A DNA stretch of 35,233 nt, taken from contig JAKPDB010000061.1 in NCBI GenBank assembly GCA_029552985.1, positions 1-35,233 of the forward strand, given 5' to 3'. Shown in pieces: positions 7,752-16,146 of the stretch. Origin of the DNA: a bacterium. GTDB lineage: Bacteria; Ratteibacteria; UBA8468; B48-G9; DTJG01. The notes under the pieces were generated by a model that did no database searches, was not told where the DNA came from, and saw nothing but the letters and a program-made list of their open reading frames with translations. The position numbers and the translations under genes were made by a program. The stretch's first letter is position 1. Each line of letters starts with the position of its first letter.

Positions 7752-10307
7752 TTAAAATTCAATCATCACGATATCATTAATATCAAGCGGCATGGAAAAG
7801 TCAACTTTATATCCTTTACCAGATGGTTTTGCATTGAATTTTAATATGCCGGATTCACAGGAGATCACTTTTGACGGCTTTTTTGTCACTTCAATTACAG
7901 CATTCAGCTTTTCTATTGGCTGGTAAGTGAAATTTGCCAGTACAAGGCAGGTTCCGTTTTGAGAATCATAAACACCTGCCTCAACAACAGGATGAGAAAT
8001 GTCCACAAGTTTTTTCCCATTTTTAATGATTTCGCCAAGCACCCATTTCCTTATATTATCCTGCCACTTTTCTTTCAGGGCATTTGCGATAAACTTTGCT
8101 TCTTTTCCATAGGCAATGGCTGGACAACTTCCAATATATTCAGCAATTCCTTTACCATACTGGTTCCTGACACCTGCCGGGCTTCCATCATCAAAGGTTG
8201 CGATGACTTTGCCAGTTGAAACCCTGAAATTGATTTTTGCTCCTATCGCACCGATTTTGCACTCGTACGAGGTATTCGAACCTGGAGTAATGGTATCGAG
8301 GTAGTTTATTTCGTTCAATGCACCACGGATATGCCATCGACCCTGTTGAACAAGGACATCCGGATGTGGTCTTATTCCAAAAACTTCAGCGAGCCCCGGA
8401 ATTTTTTCATTGAATTGATTCCTCGTTCCTGCACCGCAACTACCGCGTATGTAACCACCGTTTTTTACCCATCTTTTTATTTCTTCAATCGCTTGCTGGT
8501 GAATGCAAGGATCTGTCACATAAAGAACTGAGTAATTTTTCAGTTTTCCAGCAATGATATCTTGTTCTGTTAGCATATCCACAAGATATTGCTGATGGGT
8601 GAGTGCAAGGTATGTCAGGCGTCTTTCAAGCATATGAACATACCCGTATGGTTGCCAGAGGTCAGAAGAAATACTATACAGAAGAGCAACATTTGTTGGT
8701 CTTGTTCTGCCATCAGCAAGGATATGTTCTGCCCGGGCTAATTGTTTTGTGATTTTTGCAATTCCATCATATTCGCCGCGCAGGTCAGACCAGTAATTTT
8801 CTGTGCTTGTTGCGGTTGGCCCGTATGTCCAGTAAAAGAAATGTTTTGCTCCCTGACATAGTGCTGAGGCAGTTTTCAATCTGAGGTTGATTTCATCACT
8901 TGGGGTAATCCATGCCATAATTGGCATTGTTGAATTACTGCCACTTCTAAAGATTGATGCTTGAAATCCCATCAGTTGAAATCCCTCCCATGTCCAGTTA
9001 GGACCATACATGTATTGAAGTCCCATCCAGTCCTCAATGCCTGCCATATCTACTGCTTTCCGCCTTGCCATGTCAAACCAGTCACAGGCAAGTGGAGTAG
9101 AACCCCAGGCAGGATTGGGTCCCATTCCCATACCCAGACCTGTTCCTGCAAAATAGGGATGGTCTGCGACAAGAGTTGAGGTATAAACATCGTTTGAAAT
9201 ATATTTGTGGACTGCTTCAGTAAGCCATCTAAACCTTTCATTTGTTGAAATCTGTCTGAATCTTGATGTATAGTAGAATAACCTGTTGGCAGCCGATGAA
9301 TTTTTCTTTTGTTGTTCTTTCAGTGCATCTGGCGTTTCGATCGGGACTGCTTCTTCAATTTTTTTTACTCCGATGTCCTCTGGTCTTACTTTTTGCTGTT
9401 TTAAATATGCGTGGAAGTTTTCAATCGCCACTGGATTATTTTTGATTTGTGGGCATGTGACTTCGTCTGAAAAATTGAAAGGTGAGCCTGGTTCTATTAC
9501 GATATTCTGCTTCCTGTACTGCTCTGCAATTTTTTTCACCTGTGTTTCTGTATCATCTTTTGATACTTCTGGTCCGAAATTTGCCCACATGTGTCCTGGT
9601 GACCTAAATTTATAATTTTCTTTTACTTCTTTTGTTTGATTACCTACAGTGTTAAAGCCGAGTAACCAGAGAACTTTTGCTTCTTTCAGGTTCAATTCTT
9701 CGCGCTGGGGTGCCCAAAATGATGTTTGAATTATGAGCGTTTGAGGGGAATATCTTTTGCCGCCTGTTGCCTGATTTGCCCATGTGAGATGTCTTTCTGT
9801 CATCTGACTTGCTGTTTCAAGAGATTCAGCATCTTTCTTAATATCGTTTGAGACAAGAAAACTTGTTAAACTTCCTTTGTAGGATTCTTCAAATTTTTTT
9901 ACTACCTTTGTTTCGTCAGGCAAAGTGGCAAGTTCAATAATGACCTTTCTTTCGGGATATGGCTTATCAGTAATAAAGTCAGCTGTGATGTTTGGAAATT
10001 CAGCAATCCCGCCAGAGCGGTTAAGTCGGCCATGCAGAGATTTTCCTGCGTGTCTTTTTAAGTCAAACCATGGTGTAAAGGTTCCTGCTTTCACCCAAAA
10101 TTGAGAGTTTTGATGAGCATTTCCTGGTACATAAGCAGAAGGAATATACCAGTTTGGAATGTGAATATAACCGCCAATTTTCACATAATAATTTGCATCT
10201 TTTGGTTCTATCATTTTAAATCTGACATATATTGATTCTTCATCTTGAGCAAGGATAAGTGATGTGAAAGAGGCAATCATGAGAGCAAAAGTACTTAAAA
10301 TTTTCAT
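7752..10307 (-). CDS. Exported GH42-like (beta-galactosidase-like) protein with glutamine-amidotransferase-like domain
   Basis: 851 residues with a signal peptide (MKILSTFALMIASFTSLILAQ). Residues about 25-130 form an N-terminal beta domain. About 185-535 read as a TIM-barrel with acidic candidates in 'FSDEV' (E282) and 'SDEIN' (E472). About 540-700 ('LYVTDPCIHQQ', 'RWVKNGGYIRGSCGAGTRN') strongly resemble the trimerisation domain of GH42 beta-galactosidases, a class I glutamine-amidotransferase-like fold. A C-terminal beta domain follows. The catalytic pair cannot be fixed by eye, so 'GH42-like' describes the fold, not the substrate. Excellent ribosome site AAGGAGGAAC overlapping the stop region of the upstream DUF4838 gene (8 bp gap). 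Confidence 0.7.
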   Translation of the reverse strand: MKILSTFALMIASFTSLILAQDEESIYVRFKMIEPKDANYYVKIGGYIHIPNWYIPSAYVPGNAHQNSQFWVKAGTFTPWFDLKRHAGKSLHGRLNRSGGIAEFPNITADFITDKPYPERKVIIELATLPDETKVVKKFEESYKGSLTSFLVSNDIKKDAESLETASQMTERHLTWANQATGGKRYSPQTLIIQTSFWAPQREELNLKEAKVLWLLGFNTVGNQTKEVKENYKFRSPGHMWANFGPEVSKDDTETQVKKIAEQYRKQNIVIEPGSPFNFSDEVTCPQIKNNPVAIENFHAYLKQQKVRPEDIGVKKIEEAVPIETPDALKEQQKKNSSAANRLFYYTSRFRQISTNERFRWLTEAVHKYISNDVYTSTLVADHPYFAGTGLGMGMGPNPAWGSTPLACDWFDMARRKAVDMAGIEDWMGLQYMYGPNWTWEGFQLMGFQASIFRSGSNSTMPIMAWITPSDEINLRLKTASALCQGAKHFFYWTYGPTATSTENYWSDLRGEYDGIAKITKQLARAEHILADGRTRPTNVALLYSISSDLWQPYGYVHMLERRLTYLALTHQQYLVDMLTEQDIIAGKLKNYSVLYVTDPCIHQQAIEEIKRWVKNGGYIRGSCGAGTRNQFNEKIPGLAEVFGIRPHPDVLVQQGRWHIRGALNEINYLDTITPGSNTSYECKIGAIGAKINFRVSTGKVIATFDDGSPAGVRNQYGKGIAEYIGSCPAIAYGKEAKFIANALKEKWQDNIRKWVLGEIIKNGKKLVDISHPVVEAGVYDSQNGTCLVLANFTYQPIEKLNAVIEVTKKPSKVISCESGILKFNAKPSGKGYKVDFSMPLDINDIVMIEF

Positions 10308-10315
10308 GTTCCTCC

Positions 10316-12163
10316 TTATTGAGAAGTATAAAAATTTATTATGGATTGACTGTGTCTAATCATGTAATCAACATTGACAAAGTCTTCAAGAAACAAACGA
10401 TTGTCTTCAAAAAATGCAATGATCTTTTTTTCTGTTTCAATCATACTGCTGATGTTTTGTTGTTTCAATTCTTTCCAGGAATTTTTGCCAAGTAAAACAT
10501 ATTCAAGCCACAACTGGTATTTTTGTTTTAATGGTTCTTCCAGTGAATTAAAAATCCCTTTTGCAAGATTCACAATATCTAATGGGATTTCATTGTTTTG
10601 GTCGCTAATAGCATTTGATATGGTTCTTAAAATATTTTTCAGCACTTCTGCTCTTTCTCCTGCAATTGCTCTGTAATATTCCATCACAAGTTTGTCAGTG
10701 CTTTGAGAATTTTCCCACAGTTGTTGCGGAAGATAGGAGTAAAATCTTCCATCAGGCCAGAAGCCAGGGTAGGGTGGAGAGCAGTCGTAAAATACCTTCA
10801 TTCCAGATTTTACAAACCAGTTAATTTCATCTTCAACAACAGCAGGTTCAGGTTGATAAAGATACCGTGACCTATCAGACTTTTCTGTTTGGTCGTGAAA
10901 TACAAGCTGGTAGTAAGAAAACACTCCGAAAGATGAACCAGTTTTTTCCAGGTAAGGAAGCCATTTTGATAGCAAAATTCCGTATTCTCTGTCATCAACA
11001 GGATTTATTGGTTCTTCATCGGGATATTTTGTGCCCAGAGTTAATTGTGATTGAGAAAATCCCGGATCGAAAACCCTGTATTGATAATGTCTGAGATAAG
11101 GGCAAAAAATTGTATAAGTGTTTGAAGAAACAGGAAGGTTCTTACCAGGAAGATGAAGCATGTTTGAGTAGCAAAGAAGTTCAATAGGAATAAATCTACC
11201 AAGTTTTTCCGAAACTTCAAGGGCAATCCGATACATCATTTCATACGGTGATTGTTCTCGGCAATTCTGGCACTGGCACCAGTTGTTAATGCCATCGTGT
11301 GGCCAGAGAGAAAAAATATAGGTTTCAGGATGGTTATTAATGAATTCAACGACTGCCTTAACATAAAGTTCTCGCATCTTCGAATTTGTATAACATGGCT
11401 GTATTTTTGACCGCCATCTTTTTTTAATATCAGGAGAACTTACTACGGATGTGATACAGCGATTTCCATTCCTCATGCCGAATATGTCTGGCATCACGTG
11501 ATAAATGGATTCAGGAATGAAAAAATCAATTGCATGACAGCCAATAGCGAGCCTTATTCCAAATCTATCGCACCATCTTATAAACTCCTGTTTTCTCGTA
11601 TAATTTTCCCAGCGGGAAGCATTGATATCAAGCAGGTTCCATCCATTTCTGACCATCCATTTTAAGAATTTCTCTGAAAATTGATAGTTTTCATTTTTTG
11701 GCGAAAATTCAAAACCTCTGAACGGGACTCTGGGTCTGTATGTTTTTTCAATTTCTAATACTGGTTTTGCAAATGCTATGTCACGTTCACTGGTCCCATA
11801 CCACCTGATACCAGTGATGTTTTTAATAGTCTGGTAAAAACCATAGATTGCTCCTTCTGCGCCGCCACCGACCACCCAGATGCTGTTGGCATCTTTGATT
11901 ACCTGGCTTGTTTGAATGTCATTTTCATAATCACACATCTGGCTGAAACTAGTGAGATGTTTGTTTTTTGAAGGTACCTTGATGGAAATTTTGTTTTGTA
12001 CATGCTGCGGTATCTGATACGACTCCAATAAAGAGATAACATTGATATTCAACTCAGGTACAGGGATTTTTTTTCTTCTGCAGAGATATAAAATATCTGC
12101 AAGTTCCCTGTTAAGAAAGATTTTCTTACCATCATCAAGATTTGAGTATTCTATTATTATCAT
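10316..12163 (-). CDS. Cytoplasmic DUF4838 protein, first gene of the minus-strand operon
   Basis: 615 residues without a signal peptide, unlike the two other DUF4838 proteins of the window. The N-terminal part contains 'GGGAEGAIYGFYQTIKNITGIRWYG', the alpha-glucuronidase-N-terminal-like segment that precedes the barrel. The DUF4838 region then carries 'PHDG' (288-291) and 'CQCQNC' (296-301), matching PPDG and CYCETC of the exported paralogue. No C-terminal jelly-roll domain is present. Likely role: intracellular glycosidase on imported oligosaccharides (inference). It starts at ATG 12163, just downstream of a well-formed extended -10 promoter, with a weak ribosome site (AAAGGACC). The first 90 residues are less clearly assigned. 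Confidence 0.8.
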   Translation of the reverse strand: MIIIEYSNLDDGKKIFLNRELADILYLCRRKKIPVPELNINVISLLESYQIPQHVQNKISIKVPSKNKHLTSFSQMCDYENDIQTSQVIKDANSIWVVGGGAEGAIYGFYQTIKNITGIRWYGTSERDIAFAKPVLEIEKTYRPRVPFRGFEFSPKNENYQFSEKFLKWMVRNGWNLLDINASRWENYTRKQEFIRWCDRFGIRLAIGCHAIDFFIPESIYHVMPDIFGMRNGNRCITSVVSSPDIKKRWRSKIQPCYTNSKMRELYVKAVVEFINNHPETYIFSLWPHDGINNWCQCQNCREQSPYEMMYRIALEVSEKLGRFIPIELLCYSNMLHLPGKNLPVSSNTYTIFCPYLRHYQYRVFDPGFSQSQLTLGTKYPDEEPINPVDDREYGILLSKWLPYLEKTGSSFGVFSYYQLVFHDQTEKSDRSRYLYQPEPAVVEDEINWFVKSGMKVFYDCSPPYPGFWPDGRFYSYLPQQLWENSQSTDKLVMEYYRAIAGERAEVLKNILRTISNAISDQNNEIPLDIVNLAKGIFNSLEEPLKQKYQLWLEYVLLGKNSWKELKQQNISSMIETEKKIIAFFEDNRLFLEDFVNVDYMIRHSQSIINFYTSQ

Positions 12164-12180
12164 TTCAGGTCCTTTTTTAT

Positions 12181-12209
12181 ATCATACCAGAGTTATAATA
12201 CTGTTTCAA
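12181..12209 (-). promoter_or_regulatory. Sigma70-type promoter of the minus-strand glycan operon
   Basis: On the minus strand: TTGAAA (-35), 17-bp spacer, TATGAT (-10) preceded by TGG, an extended -10. The predicted start of transcription is near 12174, only about 11 bases before the ATG of the 615-residue DUF4838 gene. Confidence 0.6.
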
Positions 12210-12258
12210 TAATAAACAATTTACCTTGTTGGCCGTCAAATTTTCAGAAGTATTCTAT

Positions 12259-12287
12259 CTGTCAAACCTGAGATATGTTAATATAAA
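12259..12287 (+). promoter_or_regulatory. Candidate promoter of the plus-strand glycan operon
   Basis: CTGTCA (-35), 17-bp spacer, TATAAA (-10). The predicted transcript would start near 12294, exactly at the ribosome site AAGGAGA (12294-12300), giving a leader of about 12 bases before ATG 12306. Two GTCAAA words (12235 and 12261) lie 26 bp apart in the same divergent gap and could be part of an operator, but this is only a short match. Confidence 0.4.
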
Positions 12288-12305
12288 TACATCAAGGAGA
12301 ATAAA

Positions 12306-13832
12306 ATGAAGATAAATGTGAATCCTAAAAAAAGAATTTTTCTTAATACAGACGGCCTTACTCAATGGGACCTGAATATTTATCAGAGATTTCCAGAACC
12401 TGAAAAGGTGAAAATAAGCGGTCTCGAACCAGGTAGTTGTGGGTCCTGGGATAGTGGGCTTACCACTATCTGGGGCACTGTTTTGAAAGAAAAGAATCTT
12501 TTCAGAATGTGGTACTGGGGACAGCCAGAAACTCCTTCCTATGATGTCAGTCCTGATTTGCCTTTTGTTTGTTATGCAGAAAGTGAAGATGGTATCGACT
12601 GGAATAAGCCAGACCTTGGCATTACCGGGAAAAATAAGTACCCGGGAAATAATCTGTTAACCTTACCTGGTTGCTGTATGGGGGTTGTTCATGCTCTTCC
12701 AAAAACAGATGCAAAATATCTGATGGCACTTATTCGCTATAATGTTCCTCTGGTCCCTGATGTTACTGACATTCCTGAAAATAAACTGGATTGTCCAGGA
12801 GGTACCTATATATACGCATCAGATGATGGGTTGCACTGGAGATTACTGACAAAGGTGTTTATGCACGGTGACTGGGCTTGCCTTTATGCGGATAAAGAAA
12901 CAAACAGATACCTTCTTTACAATAAAGTTGGGGCAATGCATGGGCTTACCTCGCGCAGGTCAGCCATTGTGGTACAGAGTGAAGATGGTATACACTGGGA
13001 GGGCTATGACGGAGTAGGTGCCTGGCATGAATGCTTTGTTCCTGATGATTATGATGACGTAATCGCGAAACAGTATGGTGGAATACTTGCTGAATATTAT
13101 GGGGTTGGTATATATAGATGCGGGGATATTCTTGTTTCAGTGGAAGACATTTTCATTGTATGGCCTCCATTACGACAATGTTTTGCTCAGAATCCAAACG
13201 GTCTATGCCACTTTAGATTAGGTTTTTCTCATGACGGTTTAATATGGAGGCATCCACCAGGTAGACCAGTATGGCTATCTTTAGGATGTCCGGGAGAATT
13301 TGATGCCGGATTTATGGTTCCATCAAGCTCATTTGTTGAACATAATGACGAATTATTCTTTTATTATGGTGGTTCAAGATACGATCATGGCTGGTGCATC
13401 AATTCTGATTTTAGCTTGAACAGAAACATTCCTCTGTCTGACCATAAAAACACTGCAAAAATTATGATGGCAAAAATAAAGAAAGATAGATTTGCAAGTC
13501 TTTCATCTACCTATTCAGGCCGTTTTGATGTTGATGCAGAACATAGGTATGGAGATTTTCTTTATATTAACTGTCGCTGTAACAGTCCTGATAGTTATAT
13601 CAGAGTAGCCATTGCTGAAAAGCAGGGTCCATATCACGGTGCATTAAGAAAATCCGAGAATTTGCCTGGTTTTGGTTTTGATGACTGCATTCCTGTAACA
13701 GGCGACCATATTCGTGGTTGTGTAAAATTCAAAAACAACCACCTCACCAGTATTTCAACTGATATGCCGATAACATTGCGGTTTGAATTGAATAAAGCCG
13801 AGATTTTTGGCTATGAATGGGATGATGAGTAA
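12306..13832 (+). CDS. Asp-box beta-propeller glycosidase-like protein (GH32/GH43-like), cytoplasmic
   Basis: 508 residues, no signal peptide. Four Asp-box-type motifs (SEDGIDW, SDDGLHW, SEDGIHW, SHDGLIW) and 'SGLTTIWGTVL...FRMWYWG' indicate a five-bladed propeller as in GH32/GH43/GH62 and related proteins common in Planctomycetes and Lentisphaerae. The last about 120 residues, ending in 'ITLRFELNKAEIFGYEW', resemble the small C-terminal beta-sandwich attached to such propellers. Likely an intracellular glycosidase or lyase-like enzyme on oligosaccharides; the family cannot be settled by eye. First gene of the plus operon, with a strong ribosome site AAGGAGA five bases before the ATG. Confidence 0.75.
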   Translation: MKINVNPKKRIFLNTDGLTQWDLNIYQRFPEPEKVKISGLEPGSCGSWDSGLTTIWGTVLKEKNLFRMWYWGQPETPSYDVSPDLPFVCYAESEDGIDWNKPDLGITGKNKYPGNNLLTLPGCCMGVVHALPKTDAKYLMALIRYNVPLVPDVTDIPENKLDCPGGTYIYASDDGLHWRLLTKVFMHGDWACLYADKETNRYLLYNKVGAMHGLTSRRSAIVVQSEDGIHWEGYDGVGAWHECFVPDDYDDVIAKQYGGILAEYYGVGIYRCGDILVSVEDIFIVWPPLRQCFAQNPNGLCHFRLGFSHDGLIWRHPPGRPVWLSLGCPGEFDAGFMVPSSSFVEHNDELFFYYGGSRYDHGWCINSDFSLNRNIPLSDHKNTAKIMMAKIKKDRFASLSSTYSGRFDVDAEHRYGDFLYINCRCNSPDSYIRVAIAEKQGPYHGALRKSENLPGFGFDDCIPVTGDHIRGCVKFKNNHLTSISTDMPITLRFELNKAEIFGYEWDDE

Positions 13833-16146
13833 AAAAATCTTGATGTTTATCGTGATCTTGTTTTCTGCAATAGTGTTCAGCCAGGAAAAGAAGGTTGAAT
13901 TAAGGGATATCATTCAGGCATTTCAGAAAAACGAATTTGATTTGACAATTGAACTTGCAAGTAGAGCAATCAAGGAAGGTTTAGACCAACCTGATTTGTA
14001 TTTTTATCTTGGTATGGCGTATGCAAAAATTGGAAAAAACCAGGAAGCAATTCAAGCATTCAGAACATTTCTCAATAATACCGATTATTCAAAAAACCAA
14101 TGGAACATAAGACAGGCATTTCAGAATCTTGTTAATATTTACAGGGACGCTAAAAAGTTTGAGTCCACTGTTGAAGATGGCGTCATTTTCCTTGAAAAAA
14201 TGAAGGTCGCTAACAACACAGAACAACTCCAGTTATTCTGCAAAAACATTATTGCAGAGGCGCTGAAGGAAATAGGAAATCAAAGAAGTACCAGTAATGA
14301 TTTTGTCGGAGCAATAGAGGCATACAAGAGAGCTCTTGAATATAAACCGGATGACCCTTCATCCTATGTGAGAATCGCGATATATTATAAGAATCTGGGG
14401 GAAAATGAACTTGCAGCCAAATATTTTTTGAAATCCGCAACCCTCTGGAGTGCCTGGTCCGGCAAGATCTCACCATTGTTTTCTGCTACTGAACTCATAT
14501 GGGAATCAGGAAAATTTGAGGAGTTTGCAGGAATAGTAGAAAATGACCCGTTTTCATACAATTTTCTTCTCGCGATGGCAGAAATGAAAAAACACAAATT
14601 TCAGGATGCGTTTTTGAGGATAAAAAAAATAGAAGAAAGCGCTGGCTCTAATGGAAATGTATCAGAAAGAATTTTGAAAAACTGGTATAAATGGTTTGGA
14701 GAGGATGCAAACTTTTTTTATTGCTTTGTCGTTGCTTTCCCCGAACATCAGACGGCATCGTGGGCTATTGATATGATGACAAATGTCGCGACAAGAGATT
14801 CTGACACAGCAAAAGTAATAAGAGAAAAAATTGTGCCATCGTTGGCTGAATTTTTTGAAAAAAACAAACAATCTCCAGGCGTGAAAAAACTTTTCCCAAA
14901 ATTGGTTGACTTAAAATTCGCAGGGATTCCTGAGACCGCGGAAACAGCCAGAGAAAAAATCAAAATGTATGAAGAATTGAAAGAAAAAGTTTCTGATGAA
15001 GATGTGATTCAGGATATTATTCGAAGGGAAGCATCGCTTTATGCTGATATCCTTTCTGATTATGCGAAAGGGAAGGAACTTTATGAATTACTTGTTAACA
15101 GGTACAAACAGAAAAGTGCGATTCAACCATTTGCGAAATGCTTGATAAATCTTGAACAATTTGACCAGGCATATCAAATTCTTACACAGTATCTTTCTGA
15201 TAAAAGTGTTGGTGAATACGGCAGATTTCAGGCAGCACAGCTTTTAATTCAGGCGAATTTTTTTGATGAAGGAATAAAAATTCTTAATGAAATTGCTTCA
15301 GCTACGAAAAACAGGTCAATGATACAACAGGTGAAGGATATATTGAAAAATTTTAAACTGTATTTGAAAGACGATACGATGATTGAAAGTGCCACAAAAT
15401 TTGTTGTTCTCAATCTAAATAAGAAAAAATACTATTTCACCAATTTTACTTCCCTTACAGAGGATTGCGCACTCCTTTTTCAGGAAACTGAAATGCTTGA
15501 AATTATTCCTTTTGCCACTGAAAGGAAGTATGTTGATTGCGATATCGAATGTATTTCTGACGATGAAATTTCTTTAACAGAGCCGTACACGATGATATTT
15601 CAGAAGGATAACAAATATTTTGTTAAATTAAAAAGAAGAATTTCATTTAGCCCTGATAGATGGAGGAAATCAGAAGGTATTTCACTGATTTTTCCATGGC
15701 ACGACATTACCACAAACCAGATAAAGGTCGTGCGCAACTATTCAACAGAAGGGGAATTTGGAATATCTTCGATATCTTTTGAAAAATTGAAGCCGGGGAT
15801 GAGAATTGAGGTGTATTTTTCAACAAGAGCTGGAAGATTTGAATCTGTTCTGCCTGAATCATCTGAACCAGGTCCTGGTGGCGCAATGATTTTTCAACCA
15901 TCAGATGAGAAATTCGAAGTAAAAATCAAATTCAAGCCAAATGCTGATTTACTTGCATATTATCCAAGAGTGAGAGTTATCATGGAAGACAAAACAGAAC
16001 CAAAAAAAGATGAGAGTAGTTTCCCACTGTCTTTGAGAACAGATAAGACAGAATTTCGGATTACATTTGGTACAGATTTAAGAGTGCATTCCATTTTACG
16101 GACAGATGAGATTGTTTATGAAATTGATGAGAAAATTGACATTTAA
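13822..16146 (+). CDS. Exported tetratricopeptide-repeat protein
   Basis: The start in the ORF track (TTG at 13807) is unlikely. ATG at 13822 (MMSKKILMFIVILFSAIVFSQ) or 13825 gives a clean signal peptide; the choice between them is open because no clear ribosome site is visible and the start lies within the upstream gene. About 774 residues. TPR-like helices are visible around 58-90 ('YFYLGMAYAKIGKNQEAIQAF') and again near 155-210 ('SYVRIAIYYKNLGENELAAKYF'), with more degenerate helical repeats up to about 480. The C-terminal part, about 500-774, is beta-rich and unassigned. Probably a periplasmic scaffold or glycan-binding partner of the hydrolase encoded next (inference). The stop overlaps the next gene's start region. 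Confidence 0.75.
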   Translation: MMSKKILMFIVILFSAIVFSQEKKVELRDIIQAFQKNEFDLTIELASRAIKEGLDQPDLYFYLGMAYAKIGKNQEAIQAFRTFLNNTDYSKNQWNIRQAFQNLVNIYRDAKKFESTVEDGVIFLEKMKVANNTEQLQLFCKNIIAEALKEIGNQRSTSNDFVGAIEAYKRALEYKPDDPSSYVRIAIYYKNLGENELAAKYFLKSATLWSAWSGKISPLFSATELIWESGKFEEFAGIVENDPFSYNFLLAMAEMKKHKFQDAFLRIKKIEESAGSNGNVSERILKNWYKWFGEDANFFYCFVVAFPEHQTASWAIDMMTNVATRDSDTAKVIREKIVPSLAEFFEKNKQSPGVKKLFPKLVDLKFAGIPETAETAREKIKMYEELKEKVSDEDVIQDIIRREASLYADILSDYAKGKELYELLVNRYKQKSAIQPFAKCLINLEQFDQAYQILTQYLSDKSVGEYGRFQAAQLLIQANFFDEGIKILNEIASATKNRSMIQQVKDILKNFKLYLKDDTMIESATKFVVLNLNKKKYYFTNFTSLTEDCALLFQETEMLEIIPFATERKYVDCDIECISDDEISLTEPYTMIFQKDNKYFVKLKRRISFSPDRWRKSEGISLIFPWHDITTNQIKVVRNYSTEGEFGISSISFEKLKPGMRIEVYFSTRAGRFESVLPESSEPGPGGAMIFQPSDEKFEVKIKFKPNADLLAYYPRVRVIMEDKTEPKKDESSFPLSLRTDKTEFRITFGTDLRVHSILRTDEIVYEIDEKIDI

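Noticed and set aside
12235-12266. GTCAAA direct repeats as a defined operator
   Set aside because: Only six bases match and the flanks diverge; mentioned under the promoter but not claimed as a site.
16106-16126. Longest N-terminus of the DUF5060 hydrolase taken as certain
   Set aside because: Four in-frame Met codons lie within 22 bases; 16127 gives the cleanest signal peptide. The outer coordinate was kept but the start is marked as open.
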